Source: Telmatactis stephensoni (taxonomy: Eukaryota; Cnidaria; Anthozoa; Actiniaria; Isophelliidae). Taken from it: 64,000 nucleotides of DNA. A program made the position numbers and the translations under genes. The notes beneath the pieces were generated by a model. It saw only the letters and a list, made by a program, of their open reading frames with translations. It searched no databases and was not told the DNA's origin. The stretch lies in assembly GCA_029948255.1 (NCBI GenBank), contig JALIZF010001688.1, positions 489,501-553,500 on the forward strand, written 5' to 3'. This document shows positions 1-11,275 of this stretch, in pieces (the first letter of the stretch is position 1; every line of letters starts with the position of its first letter).

Positions 1-205
1 CGTATCTCTTGAATTTCACATTGGAATTTCATAGGGTGAAATTTTGCATGCAAATTAACCTGGAATCTGATTTGCATAACAAAGTAGAGCTCGACGTCAA
101 GAAGTAAAACCTGATAGCAAGACGCGACGACGTATCATACTCGATATCTCAATATCTCACGGTATATATATTGGAGTTTTTGCGTATCCTTTAAATTTCA
201 CGAAA
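1..205 (+). repeat. Left TIR of the Harbinger element
   Basis: This is the reverse complement, with few mismatches, of 3826-4033. It contains a direct subterminal repeat: the motif around 174-199 (GGAGTTTTTGCGTATCC followed by a TTTCAC block) repeats the terminal motif (GTATCTCTTGAATTTCAC). The outermost bases lie outside the window. Confidence 0.9.
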
Positions 206-550
206 TTTTCATGAATTTAACATTCTAATAATGCTTAAGCCCTCATATTAGCAGAGATATCTTTCATCACACGAGACGTGCAACACTCAACTGAGGAGAA
301 AAGCTCACACTTTTAATCTTGCTGCCAAAAACGTTGTGCTGCAAAAAATCGTTCCAGCAGTCAGTTGTAGCCAGACATGAAACCCTCTGCAATTTTACTC
401 TAGCATCTCTAAAAGTGTAGTCCATTGCTATAGCGCGAGTCTGAATTAAATTACGTGTATCGTCTGCTTTATTAGACAATATGCTGGAGATATTAAAGAA
501 AAACAGAATGATCCATCTTGTTTGAAAACACTTTGTTTATTACTAATCAA

Positions 551-2070
551 TTAGCTGCTGTCATCAGAACTGCTGACATTAATTTCTTTATTGGCTGCAA
601 TCGCCTTAGCTTTTGCAGCCTTCGCAGCAACGCCCATCATCATAGATGCCTCCTTCATTAACTTGTCCATTCTGCCATCAGTTTTCTTTTTCTTTGACTT
701 TGCTCTAGAATTGAACGAGAGGCCATAAAAGATCTACAGAATATTGTACAAAAAATTACACAGGAACAAAAACCCACATCCTATTGCTATCCATGGACTA
801 AATTTTAATTACCTTTTCTTTGGTGACGTCTTTTTTTGGCGCTTAGTTGCGATCTGCAGAAGATAAAAAAGGTTAAACGAGTGCCCATTTAAATAATAAA
901 AAATCGACAGCAATTTTGAATAAGAGATTGAGTCATATGAACGTCAGTACCACCTGACTCATTATGACCAGAGCTAATGCTAATATATATTACCTCAGAT
1001 CCGCTGCTTTCGTCATGGTCTTCATCCTCGTCGCTTACTAAAGAGTCATCCGAGTCTTTGGCGGCTTTCATTGCAGTCATTGGGCCCTTTTCTTCTTGTT
1101 TCTTTGCGTGTTGCATTTTTACCCCAAGTTCTTGAACAGATGTACACACAGAAGTTTCTACCACATGGATTTTCTCTCTAGAAGAGACTTCAGGGCTATC
1201 CCTATATGCAAATTAGCCGGAACGTGCACGCGTTATTAGTAACATAAAACATCATTAAAGCTGGAAGATTACCAGAAAAATAAGTTCAGTATAAATCAAC
1301 TAACTTGGTAATACACCTGTAAATTTTTGCCCATCACTTGTAATTGCATTTTTTTACCTCAAAAAGGCGATGCGTCACGCAAACTGCAACACATTTTGAC
1401 TTGTAATTCACAGCCGTATCAGCCGGCTCTGAATTTCAATACGTTAGGGGCTACCCATTAATAAGCCTCTGAGATCCTGCTTCTTTTCGAAAAGAAGCAG
1501 GAGCAGCGGGATTTAACAATATTTGTCCTTCAAATGTACAAAGTAGACATATACACATAGACTGAGGTCCCTTTAGTTACTGATTTTAATACTGACTTAC
1601 TTTGTTTTCCTTCTTAAATTTCCTATTCTACTCTTAATGCTTTTCATCTTCCCTTCATTGCTACTAGCTTCTTGGTATTTTTGATATACCGCCTTTGGAA
1701 GCGATTGACCATTTTTCAACATGAACCTGGAAATTTCACGCCAGTCATTGCCATGTATTTTTGTGGCCTCCAGATACAATAACTTTTCGTGTTCGCTAAT
1801 GCCATCTTTTCTTAGTATTTTAGTTTCACTGGCAGATTCTGAAAAAGTAGAAATACAAACTAAACATTTATTTCTCCCCTTTACTACTAAAACTATACTT
1901 ACTATACCTATACACAGAACACACACAAGAGACACTTGATTTATCCTACCAAATCGTGTTCTAAGCATGCTGTTTTGTAATCTTTCTTTCTTTCTGTACT
2001 TTATCTTTAAAAAACACTTACGTTCTTTGTAGCTGTTCTCCTCTTCCTGTAACCATTCGTCTTTATCCAT
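551..2070 (-). CDS. Myb/SANT-like protein of the Harbinger element, five exons
   Basis: Proposed exons on the minus strand are 2022-2070, 1601-1838, 994-1201, 813-853 and 551-704. All introns have GT-AG ends and the total is 690 nt in one frame, giving 229 residues. The second exon carries a SANT/Myb-like helix set (LYLEATKIHGNDWREISRF). This is followed by an acidic serine-rich stretch (DSDDSLVSDEDEDHDESSG) and a lysine-rich tail, then a serine/aspartate end. Harbinger elements are known to encode such a DNA-binding partner of the transposase. Splice sites are inferred by eye, but phase closure over five exons is good support. No disabling change was seen. Confidence 0.82.
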
Positions 2071-2156
2071 TTTCTATCTTAATAAAATGCTATAAGCTAT
2101 CCGCGTACTACACAGCATGGAAGACACTGCAAAATGAATTTGAAAGCATTCTCTCT

Positions 2157-2173
2157 GTGTGTGTGTGTGTGAA
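2157..2173. repeat. (TG)n microsatellite
   Basis: About eight GT dinucleotides in a row, inside the Harbinger element between the two genes. Confidence 0.9.
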
Positions 2174-2535
2174 TATGTGATGCAATGCACGTGAATATAC
2201 AGCAGTGCTTTTGCACTACACCTTTTTGCTTTATCACTATTCGTGCACAAAAAACAATAGGTGACAATATAGTTCGCGCGGAATGAGAAGCTCTTTTGTT
2301 GAAGCTAAGCTAGCTCGTAACGATTTATTTTTGACTGGAAGACAAATGAAAATCAAAAATTACACGCACGAAACATATGTGATAAGATGTCACATGCACG
2401 CTCAAATTTTGAAAAATACTGAGCGTTGAAGGAAAAAGGCCTACTTTAATTTTGACTGAACAATTGATGAGAAGTGTTCAATGAAAAAGCTCCAGCTCAT
2501 ACGATAAAACTTCAAACATCTTCCAAGAAAAAAAA

Positions 2536-3693
2536 ATGAGCTGTTTATGTCCTTTCCCTGCATTTATTGGTGCAGTTAGCATGGCTGCCTCCACTCTCTT
2601 TTCAATAATCATAGAATCCCTGGAAGATGAAGAGGATGTCTGTCCTTTGTATCCAGCACACCACCTTTGCCTTTGTATAGTCATGTTAATACAAGTTTTC
2701 TCAGCTGTTCAGGGTATTTCTCTTCGAGCTGCTATTAGAATACTGTTTCCAACGTTACCAGGACAAAAAGATGAATTATGGCCTCGTCTGATCCGGAACC
2801 CAGTTCAGATGTGGGAGTTGACTGGTGAAACACCTGCAAGCCTTGCAAGGATTGTCCATAGAATATCAGTTGATGCTGAAAGATTTATCCGAAATTCCCG
2901 AAACCCAAGATACAGAGATATCCAAACAAGACCATTTGCTTTGACTACTCGTGACCGAATATTGATGCTATTTGTTTGGTTACGCACGTATCCGACTTTT
3001 TCACAACTTGGAAACCTGTTTGGAGTGGGTGCTACAACTGCAGCGGAAAATGTCCATATCCTTCTTCTAATAACACTTTTCCATTATGAACCCCTCTACA
3101 TAAGATGGCCTCGTTTACAGGTTTGGGACAGTTTACGAGGAACTATTGATGATTTTCCAGATGTAGTTGGCATTATTGACGCCACGCCAATCCGCATCAA
3201 CAGACCTCAAGGCAACCTACAAAGACTGTATTATCGCGGCGATCGTGGCTATCACTTCTTAAACTGGCAAGTCATAGTTGACTGTGATGGCTACTTCGTT
3301 TATGGCCAGGCAGGATATCTAGGTCACCTACCTGACGCAGCAAGCTATGCCATGATTCCAAGAATTGGGCATAACTGTGCTCTTCCGCTCCCAGTGAGCA
3401 CCTATTTGATGGCGGACAGTGGATATCCAACAGGATATCCACTACTGGTACCATTCTCACGTCGGGGCAGAAGACTAACAGCCAACATGCAATTGTTCAA
3501 TCGCTTGTTGTCTGTTCACCGAGTGAGAGTAGAACATCGCATTGGCGACCTAAAGATCTATAGGTGTGTCTCAAGTCGTTTTAGACACAGGCGCTGGAGG
3601 ATCAGTGGAGTGGCCAACTTAGTTATGGCCCTCGCTAATAGAAGGAGACGACTTTTCCAAACTATTAGAAGACAGGCAGCACATCGCCTGTAG
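2536..3693 (+). CDS. Harbinger transposase (HARBI1-like, DDE_4 nuclease)
   Basis: A single uninterrupted frame of 385 residues. The RNase H-fold catalytic residues are readable as Asp215 in GIIDATPIRI, Asp294 in LMADSGYP and Glu333 in VEHRIGDLK, a D-78-D-38-E spacing. An N-terminal helix-turn-helix-like region (around 130-175, TYPTFSQLGNLFGVGATTAA) precedes them, as in HARBI1 relatives. The protein would cut and paste the element in the nucleus, with the Myb-like partner encoded on the other strand. The first ATG of the frame was chosen; an upstream coding exon is possible because some relatives are longer. No stop or frameshift was seen, so it may be functional. Confidence 0.92.
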   Translation: MSCLCPFPAFIGAVSMAASTLFSIIIESLEDEEDVCPLYPAHHLCLCIVMLIQVFSAVQGISLRAAIRILFPTLPGQKDELWPRLIRNPVQMWELTGETPASLARIVHRISVDAERFIRNSRNPRYRDIQTRPFALTTRDRILMLFVWLRTYPTFSQLGNLFGVGATTAAENVHILLLITLFHYEPLYIRWPRLQVWDSLRGTIDDFPDVVGIIDATPIRINRPQGNLQRLYYRGDRGYHFLNWQVIVDCDGYFVYGQAGYLGHLPDAASYAMIPRIGHNCALPLPVSTYLMADSGYPTGYPLLVPFSRRGRRLTANMQLFNRLLSVHRVRVEHRIGDLKIYRCVSSRFRHRRWRISGVANLVMALANRRRRLFQTIRRQAAHRL

Positions 3694-3825
3694 CAATGTA
3701 TTTTTGAAGTGTGTTTTCGTGTATAGTCAATTCCAGTAGAATTCAACACTTGTAGAAATCAATAATGAATACAGTATACCACGTAGCTAATGTGCATAAA
3801 AACTTTTACTCCTTAAAATTCACGC

Positions 3826-4033
3826 ATAAATCACAAAGGATACGCAAAAACTCCAATAATATATATACCGTATTGAGATATCGAGTATGATACGTCGTCG
3901 CGTCTTGCTATCAGGTTTTAATTCTTGACGTTGAGCTCGATTTTGTTATGCAAATTAGATTCCAGGTTAATTTGCATGCAAAATTTCACCCTATGAAATT
4001 CCCATGTGAAATTCAAGAGATACGGAAAAACTC
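3826..4033 (-). repeat. Right TIR of the Harbinger element
   Basis: Mirror of 1-205. It includes the inner copy GGATACGCAAAAACTCC near 3838 and the outer copy AGAGATACGGAAAAACTC ending near 4033. The outer end is probably the true transposon end. Confidence 0.88.
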
Positions 4034-4329
4034 TATTTGATTTCAACTGAATTTTTCAATGTAATACTAAATCAAATCTGTTAAATGCAATATGTTCAGA
4101 CGTGGCACTTCTCATTTACAAAATGCAACTATTAAATTCGACACGGTAAAAGTTTGACGTCTAAACTTGGCCTTAGGCACTCACATTTTAGCATTATGTA
4201 TGATTCTTTATAAAATAATTTTGTGATAAAATGCGCACGCTGATTGGCTGGCCTCCACGTTTATATCAGAGGACAGAGACATGGCTCACTCAAAAAACGT
4301 GGAAAATGTTTTATAAAACCAATATAAAA

Positions 4330-4475
4330 CGATCCCTTATGTCTCTGTACTGTGATGTCTCTGTACTCGAAAAGCAAGAGAAACACTTGGCTACACCTCG
4401 TGTTCCTAAGCTTGCTTTTCTCTTGCTCTTGATCTTCCATCATGTTTATATCATGCAGTACAGAGACATGTGTAT
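4330..4475. repeat. Imperfect hairpin repeat (MITE-like)
   Basis: Two arms face each other. TGTCTCTGTACT is followed by AAAAGCAAGAG on the left, and CTTGCTTTTCTCTTGCTCT precedes GTACAGAGACATG on the right. The open frame across it is a by-product of the hairpin. The flanking CGCACGCTGATTGGCTG near 4233 looks like part of the same dispersed repeat. Confidence 0.55.
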
Positions 4476-4746
4476 GTGTTTTATATTCCTTAAAGAAAAT
4501 ATGCATACCATGCTAGTATATTATTATCAGTAATCTGAAAATGTTTACTTAGGTAAAGTTTGTCTTGAAATTTCCAAGTTCCCTCCATTGTCAGAGATAT
4601 GGATGGATATTTTCTTTTTTGTTCACTCGAAATACAGTTGTTAAGCCTTTATAAAAAAACTGCATGTAATCATGAGTTGTCTGTTTATATACTGTATGCA
4701 TGATTTTGTTAGACATGCAATAAGATGAATAACCTTATGCATGTTG

Positions 4747-4904
4747 CAGGGGCAGATTTAGGGGAGGGGTGCAGGGGGTGTGCACCCTTCCTGAGATGAC
4801 TTTGAGTCCCTTTTTCTCAATATTTCTCGAAAATATCGTCACTGCAGTTTCAATTTATATGATGGTGCACCCCCTCCTGAAGATAATCCTGGATCTGCCC
4901 CTGT
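4747..4904. mobile_element. hAT-type MITE with CAGGGGCAGATT ends
   Basis: The left end CAGGGGCAGATTTAGGGGAG is mirrored on the right by CCTGGATCTGCCCCTG. The element is short (about 158 bp) and non-coding. CAGGGGCGGAT-like ends are characteristic of hAT-derived MITEs in many animals (recalled, not searched). A partial relative lies near 23652. Confidence 0.6.
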
Positions 4905-5490
4905 GTTGTACAAAAGAATAGAATATATGAAAAAAACAAAATCATTCTGAATGTTCCCAGAATCATTATCGAGAAATACATTTTTAATGTTAAATTCCAA
5001 TACATACAATTTGAATATATTAAATAATATTTATTGAAAGCTGTAATATAAATAATATTTTGTTTTAAATTATTCAATATCATTTGTAAATAATAAATTG
5101 TGAAATATTTCTTAAAAATTCATTTTGAATGTAATTGATACTCAATAATTATGTCACATAAATAAATCAAATATAATTTTTGTGGTGATATAAATTAATC
5201 TACACGAGTAGTTATTTTCTTTCATTACACAATCAGTCAGCTCACCCAGCCAAAGTTTTTGGGGTTATTAGACAAACATGAAACACATAGAAAACAAAGT
5301 GCATTAATCAAAGTCTAATAGTTGAATGGCAGCAAAATAGGGTACACATATTACAGAGTGATGATTCACTTAAGTGTGTTTCATGGCTTAATGAAAACCA
5401 ACCTATTCCTCTTTAAAAGGATCATTAACCTCTGGCAATGATGCTATTATTCCTGGTTGAAAATTAATTAACAAGCAGCAGGATGGAAAG
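4905..5490. other. AT-rich stretch without recognised feature
   Basis: Low-complexity A/T sequence with many short stops in all frames. I see no gene or repeat boundary here. Confidence 0.6.
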
Positions 5491-5590
5491 AGTTGATTTT
5501 TTTGAAAATAAATTTTTGAAAATAAATTTTTTTGAAAAAAATTAAGTGAGCAGCACAGAAACAGGTAGATTGTAAACTTTAAAAGCTTTA

Positions 5591-5637
5591 ATTCCTACGC
5601 GTTTCGACTGTATAAGCAATCTTCATCAGGGAATGTT
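5591..5637 (-). ncRNA. Hammerhead-ribozyme-like motif, left arm
   Basis: Read on the minus strand: CTGATGA, an extra A, a five-base stem (GATTG/CAGTC, one G-U pair), a six-base loop, then GAAA and ACGCGT followed by A. Flanking ATTCC and GGAAT can pair as stem I. The self-complementary ACGCGT could give stem III in a dimer. The unpaired A after CTGATGA departs from the canonical core, so activity is uncertain. Confidence 0.35.
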
Positions 5638-5869
5638 TACAATGTGTAGAAAGTCACCATATATGTAATGTTTTACAATTATTTCTACCGAAAACAGATA
5701 TACGTAACTAATTAAACAACTACTGAGTAATAATAGAGGAACGTTTGTACTAGATAAGGTTTGGATTGGGGGTTAAAACTCACAACCCCCCAATCCAAAC
5801 CTTATCTAGTACAAACATTCCTCTATTACTACTCAGTAGTTGTACAGTGACTCTTCTACACATTGTAAA

Positions 5870-5916
5870 CATTCCCTGATGAAGACTGCATAGACAGTCG
5901 AAACGCGTAGGAAATT
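5870..5916 (+). ncRNA. Hammerhead-ribozyme-like motif, right arm
   Basis: Same layout as the left arm on the plus strand: CTGATGA, A, GACTG, loop CATAGA, CAGTC, GAAA, ACGCGT. Relative to the left arm the stem changes from a wobble (T opposite G) to a Watson-Crick pair, which preserves pairing. Confidence 0.35.
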
Positions 5917-6049
5917 AAAGTTATCTAAAGTTTACAACCATTCTGTTTCCGTGCTGCTCACTGGTTTTTATTTTCCAAAATTTATTTTCAAAAATTTTAT
6001 TTTCAAAATTTTTTCAAAAATTAATGTATTGTTCTAATTAATGTGTTGA

Positions 6050-6278
6050 TCAATAAAGTAATAAACAAAAACAAATCAAGTAATTGACACTATATCATTA
6101 GAATTCTTACTGATAAGGAAGTCCACTTTTTATATCACTGCCAAAGAAACTTAATATGGAGGCAGTCTTGGTCTTCTTAGCAGCAACTTGACTGGCTTGA
6201 TGGTGGGGGCCTCTTTGTTTGGGGGGGGGGGGGATCTGAGTGGTTGTCTCTTGGATAGGCAGGGGCTCGTACAAAGTT
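6050..6278 (-). pseudogene. C-terminal coding fragment of the gene split by the Gypsy element
   Basis: Read on the minus strand below the retrotransposon, a frame runs through a proline/glutamine-rich stretch to ASILSFFGSDIKSGLPYQ and a stop. ILSFF resembles the core of a PCNA-interacting (PIP) box, but the usual leading Gln is absent. Joining 12294 to 6283 (element and one target duplicate removed) gives a frame running CQQSGSGYNFVRAPAYPR across the junction. A run of 13 G at 6221-6233 must be 12 for the frame to reach the tail, so either slippage or decay has occurred. The upstream part of this gene is annotated at 12294-13071. Family not recognised. Confidence 0.45.
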
Positions 6279-6283
6279 GTAAC

Positions 6284-6417
6284 TGTGCTATATTCGTTTA
6301 AAATTATAAATTAATCAACACATACGACCACGTGCTCGTGTCGCCTGTTTACTTCACTTCACTGCGCATGCTTACAAATCTTATGGGGGTGGGGTGGGTA
6401 AATCCACCAACACTACA
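6284..6417 (-). repeat. 3' LTR of the Gypsy element
   Basis: 134 bp, beginning TGTGCTATATTCG and ending CCAACACTACA on the plus strand. It shares its GGGTGGGTAAATCCACC block and both ends with 12154-12288. The outer flank is GTAAC. Confidence 0.82.
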
Positions 6418-6681
6418 TCAGAACATAAGTCCATACACAGGTAGAGCAAAACACTAACAAACTAAGATGCCCAAAGTCTTAAATATCTCGTAACATTACC
6501 ACATCGTAAGCTTTTGCAAGCTTATAGTTAGACAAAAGTTATAGGGCCAACAGTAGCCTAGTACATAATCATCAAACCTTGCTAGGTAGCATCCTTGCAC
6601 GAGTAAGTTGAGTCGCTTGAAGGTTAGGACCTGCATGGGTGACCAGGGTGATCAACCTGGCTGGCTTGGGTAGGTGACACT

Positions 6682-9570
6682 TCATACTGCTGGGGTCGCC
6701 TTCATAGTTCCTCCAGGAGATTGATCATCAAAATAAGGGTCAACCTCATCAAGCTCTGAGGTTGCAGCTCTGGTCTCAGGCTGTGCCCTCTCTGCTGTCC
6801 CTAGAAGTTTTTTTAATTGGTGACATTTCCTAAGATACTGGGATCTCCCATCACCAATGGCAACACTGTTTCCTTGCTTCTGGATCACTGTGAATGGTGA
6901 TGGCTTGAATGGTGTAGATAGCTTTGTTCTGTCTCTCCATGTTTAACTAACACTTTATCACCCTCCTGGATCGGACTGCCTTGTGCTCTCCTCTTGGTGT
7001 CTGCATACTGTTTTCCCTTTTCTTTCCATTCATTATCTCTCACTTTGTGATCAAAACTGGCTTCACTCAGTTGGGGTAGTTTAGTGGAAATGTTCCACCC
7101 ATATAGAAGCTGTGAAGGGACTCATACCCCTTGTGCTGTGTGGAGTGCTTCGGTACATCATCAGAAACTTGTTCATCTCTCCCCCCTCCAGTCTCTCAGT
7201 TCAACTTGAGCAATGCGTAACCTTCAGGATACTGTGATTCTGACGCTCAACTTCTCCATTGGCCTGGGGCCAGGGAGGAGTTGGTCTCTTATGTTCAATG
7301 CCATTCTCATGCAAATACTACTGTTCAAACTGCTCACTCACAAATTGTGTTCCATTGTCTGTTCTTGATGAAAGTGGCAGGCCATGAGTAACAAACACTC
7401 TGTCCAGGATTGATATAATCTTCTCTGATGTTATGGTTTTGGTGAACTCTATCTCAAAGAATTTAATGTAATAATCCACCATGACAAACACGTAGTCACC
7501 TGAGGGTAATAGGCCCAACAGATCAGCGGCTAGGTGCTCCCATGGAACAGAGGGTAACCCAGTGCGCATCATGTATTTCGGTTTGTGAGGTTGGCTAACC
7601 AACTGACACCCATAACACTCTTGGCAGTGCTTCCTCAGCTTCTTTGTCTAGTCCTGGCCATAAGACTGTGGACCTAAGTCATCGCTTCAGGGCTACAATA
7701 CCTGGGCGACCCTCATGTGCTAGCTCTAGTACTTGACTCAGACTTGTTTGAGCATGGTAATCCTTGTTCTTCTCAAGAAAAGTTGACCGCCAGCACCTAA
7801 CTCATTCCTCACTGGCAAGTACAGTGTACTCTTAAAATTCGATGTCATCCCATCTTCCATTAATCAGACACTCCTTGATGCTCATCAACTCTGTATCATG
7901 TTGTGATGCTCTCTCCATCCCAGTGTGTGGTCAAGGCACATAGGGTCGCCTCCCAAGTTACAAATCTAACAATGTTCAGTGGTATCACTAACTAATGCCA
8001 GTACCTGATGATGTGGACAGTAGTCATGACAGTGAATCAGCGATGTTACTTGGGCCAGGGATGTACTTGAAAGTGTATGTATAGGGCTGTAGTCTCAGGA
8101 GTCATCTCTCAATCCTTGCACAGGTCTTTGACTTCGATGAAAAGATACACTTTAGTGGCTTGTGGTCTGTCCACAGTTCAAAATCAGCTCCAAATATGTA
8201 GACATGGAAACCTCTCACATGACCAGACTATGGCCAAGGCCTCTTTTTCCAGTCTGTGAATATCTCTTCTCAGTGTCACTTAAACTGCGGCTTGCATAGC
8301 TAATTACTCTGAGTTCTCCCGCTTTTTCCTACACTAGAACAGCTCCCAATCTGATTGGACTGGCATCTGCAATCACTTTGGTTAGTGCATTTTGTTCAAA
8401 GTATCCCAGAGTGTGCATTGGTGAGTCTCCTCTTCAACTCCCTGAATGCTCTTCTCTGCTCTGGACCCCACCAAAATGGCTCTTGTGCCTTTGTAAGCTC
8501 CCTTAAGGGTGTGGAAATGGTAGCTACATCTGGGGTGAACTGTGCAGTAAAGTTCAACAGTCCTGGGAAACTTCATACTTCCGCAGCATTCCTAGGCTTT
8601 CTAGCCTTAGCAACTGCTCTCACCTTTTCATCTGCTGATCTGATTGCTCTTTCTGACAATACATGACCCAGAAACTCTATTTTTGGCGTCTTGAATTGAC
8701 AATTAGCAAGGTTGAATGTTAATCCCCTTTTCTGCTAGAGCTTAAATTACTTCTGTAACTCTTTGGTCATGCTCCTCTTATGTTGAAGCGTGAACAATGA
8801 CATCATCAATATTCTGAGGATCATCACATTGTAGGACTTGCTGGAGAACTCTCTGATACATCTGAGGCACAGCTGATCCCAAACATTACATGTAGGTGTT
8901 TGTAGCAGTATAGACCCTGGTGAGTTGCGAATGTACTGTGATATCCCGTGATTCTGGAGCTAACTCGATTTGATGGTAGGCTGACTTCATCAATGGCAGG
9001 TATAGGGTACCACTCACGCTTCACAGCTGTGTTTGCCAGCTGCATATTGACACAGAGTCTAATATCCTCTGAGGATTTTGGAACAACTACTACTGGGAAT
9101 ACCCAGGAACTGGACCCTCAACCTTCTCTAATATCAATCTCCACTAGCTCATCAAGCTTTTGACTCAGTTTATCCTGCAGGTGGTAGGGTATTCAACACA
9201 TCTTTTGGGCCACTGGTATGACTTCTGGGTCTATGGGGATCTGTAATTAGAACTCCTTCAGCTCTTCAATACCATCACAACAATTTGGATACTTATCTAG
9301 AATACTAGACTGTCCCTGGGACCCATCAAGACATGTTAAGGGCATTGACGTCCAGTCCCAGCTTTAAGACTCCCAACATCATTGCCGTATTCTGTCCAAG
9401 AAGTGCTGGTCCCTCACCCTCAATCACAATGAAGTCAACGCTATCTGCAAATTTCTCTCCCACAGCCACTTGCGCCGTAAACTTCCCAGCCACTTGCAGG
9501 GGCTGTTTACTTCCATATGGATAGAGGTTATGTGAATAATGAGTGGACATACATTGAATCTTGCTTCTTT
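6682..9570 (-). pseudogene. Gypsy pol remnant: protease end, reverse transcriptase, RNase H, integrase
   Basis: Minus-strand reading in several frames recovers, in order: the protease end (YPYGSKQPLQVAGKF at about 9510), RT with SSWVFPVVVVPKSSEDIRL and the active-site variant IDDVIVHAS near 8800, RNase H (VIADASPIRLGAVLV near 8330; FELWTDHKPLKCIFSS near 8150), integrase core (WEHLAADLLGL and SSRTDNGTQFVSEQ within 7318-7602) and a basic tail near 6890. The sequence resembles K02A2.6-like Gypsy polyproteins. Stops and frameshifts are spread throughout, so no enzyme can be made. Confidence 0.85.
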
Positions 9571-9574
9571 TTTT

Positions 9575-11069
9575 GTGGTTACTGGCTTTATGCCAGTAAC
9601 ACACTATGTCATGGGCTTCAAGGGTGCGTGCGTGCGTAATTTGGAAATCCCCGAAGTAGAGCTGAATTGTCAAGCTGAAAGATATGCGAACTTCGTGCGC
9701 CCGTCCGAGGGTGTTGAAGTCGATTATTAACGACACGCACTCGTGCCCATGTAAAAGAAGCCCAAAATCGGCTTAAAAAGGACATTTAGATTAGCTGCCG
9801 CTAGAGTAAGAGCGATTGACATGTTGTCGTTAATAAACTTTTTAACAAGACGCACGTCGAACCGTACACTGGTTGCCTGTAGTTCAACAAGCCTCAGTAG
9901 TAAAGATCTTTAATTTGTCTTTCAACAGCTATTAGTGTTTGCCTTTTATTATCATGCATGGTATTAAATATCTCACATGCAAAAATATTCCCTGCGAATA
10001 TACCAGTTTATTCAACTTTTTATTTCACTATATATCTCAATTGTTTGCTGTAAAGACTTCTACAACGGCGTTTTTGACACAATAACAAATTGTGTATTTT
10101 TTCGTTCATGTTTCAGATGTTTTATCCATTACGTGACCAAACGCATCAGGTCAAATAGAACATAAAAAATATATTCTTGGTTTTCATGTGACGTCATCGG
10201 AAAAATTTATGCTTCATATTGATCACATTTAATTTAGTCTGAAGTGTGTTGCTTATATACCCTAAGAGAAGTTTTTCTTGAATATTTGAGAAATGTTCCT
10301 CGTTCGTTTTTCGAGTTATCAAAGGTAAAAACTTTGTCACGCAACACTGTCACGCGTTTTCCTCAGGACGTAAAACGATGAATTTGTTAGAAGTAAACAC
10401 ACATTTGGCTTGCTCTATGAATAAAACCATTGTTTATTGGGTATCTGTATCAGAATATATGATTAAGTTGATATTTTAAATGATTTTGCCAATCGTATTT
10501 ATTGTCCGCCATGTTGGTGCACTAAAGTTGTACACCAATATGGCGGCCCCATACATTTCTTTGTAATAACTGAGTTTGTAAAACCGTTGATATCTTTGCA
10601 TCGCAACATCTTTTGGACTCAAAATTTCCTGGAGTTATAAAGTTTTTCCTCCTCTTTAAGAGGATGTGCTCTGAATTTACTACGAGACATGAGATCCGCT
10701 GTTATTTTGATGACCTGTGGAGTGACACCAACTGCGATTAGTGCCATACATTTCTTACTAAAAATTGAGCACTTCAAAGGTCAATATCTTCGCAACAAAA
10801 GCTCATTTTAATTTGAAAATTCGTGAAGTTACAAAGTTTTACTTGCTCTTTAGAGTGATATTATTTTTATTTCACTCAGGGCTCTGGAAATTTTTCGATG
10901 ACGTAGGTGAAAACCAAGAATTGAATTTCAATAAACTTACCAAGGGCACTAGGACAAAGTCGGTGTGTGTGTATGCACTAGTCGAAGTAAACCCCTACCC
11001 CCACCCCCAACCAGGGGCAAGCCTTGAAATGTGTCTATATCTATATTTGGATTTGAGGCCAGTAACCAC
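9575..11069. mobile_element. Insertion inside the Gypsy protease, 1.5 kb, non-coding
   Basis: The protease reading is interrupted between EHLKIDLYEAM (minus strand, ending at about 11070) and KKRSKIQC (resuming at about 9574). The inserted block is bounded by the inverted motif GTGGTTACTGGC (9575-9586) and GCCAGTAACCAC (11058-11069). Each end can also fold locally: GTTACTGGC-TTTAT-GCCAGTAAC at the left, and GAGGCCA with TGGCCTC across the right junction. No protein was recognised, and I could not find a target duplication. Probably a non-autonomous DNA transposon; superfamily unknown. Confidence 0.6.
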
Positions 11070-11275
11070 ATGGCCTCATAGAGGTCTATTTTTAAATGTT
11101 CCCATAACTTCCGGTCCACCACATTACAACTAGCACCAGAGTCAATGATCATGTCTATTGGTATGCCTCCCACTTGAACCACGACTCGAGCATCAACTGC
11201 ACCATCAGAGCTACCATGAATACTAAATGCATATTTATCTTTATCTGGTAATAGGTCATCATCATCATCTTGCAC
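11070..11275 (-). pseudogene. Gypsy aspartic protease, N-terminal half
   Basis: Minus-strand frame with VQVGGIPIDMIIDSGAS followed by CNVVDRKLWEHLK. DSGAS is the retropepsin active-site loop. The reading enters the nested insertion after LYEAM. Confidence 0.85.

Larger units (their letters stand above)
1..4033 (+). mobile_element. Harbinger (PIF) DNA transposon, nearly complete
   Basis: Inverted terminal repeats of about 200 bp bound a transposase gene on the plus strand and a Myb-like gene on the minus strand, the two-gene architecture known for Harbinger elements. Both genes read open with consistent splice phases, so the copy looks young. The right end reads through to the TIR motif ending GGAAAAACTC near 4033, whereas the window opens inside the left TIR, so a few terminal bases and the target duplication are cut off. 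Known of the family: the Myb-like protein helps the transposase enter the nucleus and bind DNA. Confidence 0.88.
5494..6025. mobile_element. Foldback (palindromic) element
   Basis: Two arms of about 250 bp are inverted copies meeting at about 5775, where GGTTTGGATTGGGGGTT is followed closely by its complement. The outer parts are A/T-rich (GAAAATAAATTTTTG), followed inward by GTGAGCAGCAC on the left and GTGCTGCTCAC on the right. No protein is encoded. Each arm carries a hammerhead-ribozyme-like core, annotated separately. The arms differ at scattered positions and are unequal around the middle, so the palindrome is old. Confidence 0.85.

Noticed and set aside
4231..4533. 100-residue open frame on the plus strand
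   Set aside because: It runs through an imperfect hairpin repeat and has no protein-like conservation or splice signals.
8355..8666. 103-residue plus-strand frame
   Set aside because: It is the antisense of the Gypsy RT/RNase H region on the minus strand.
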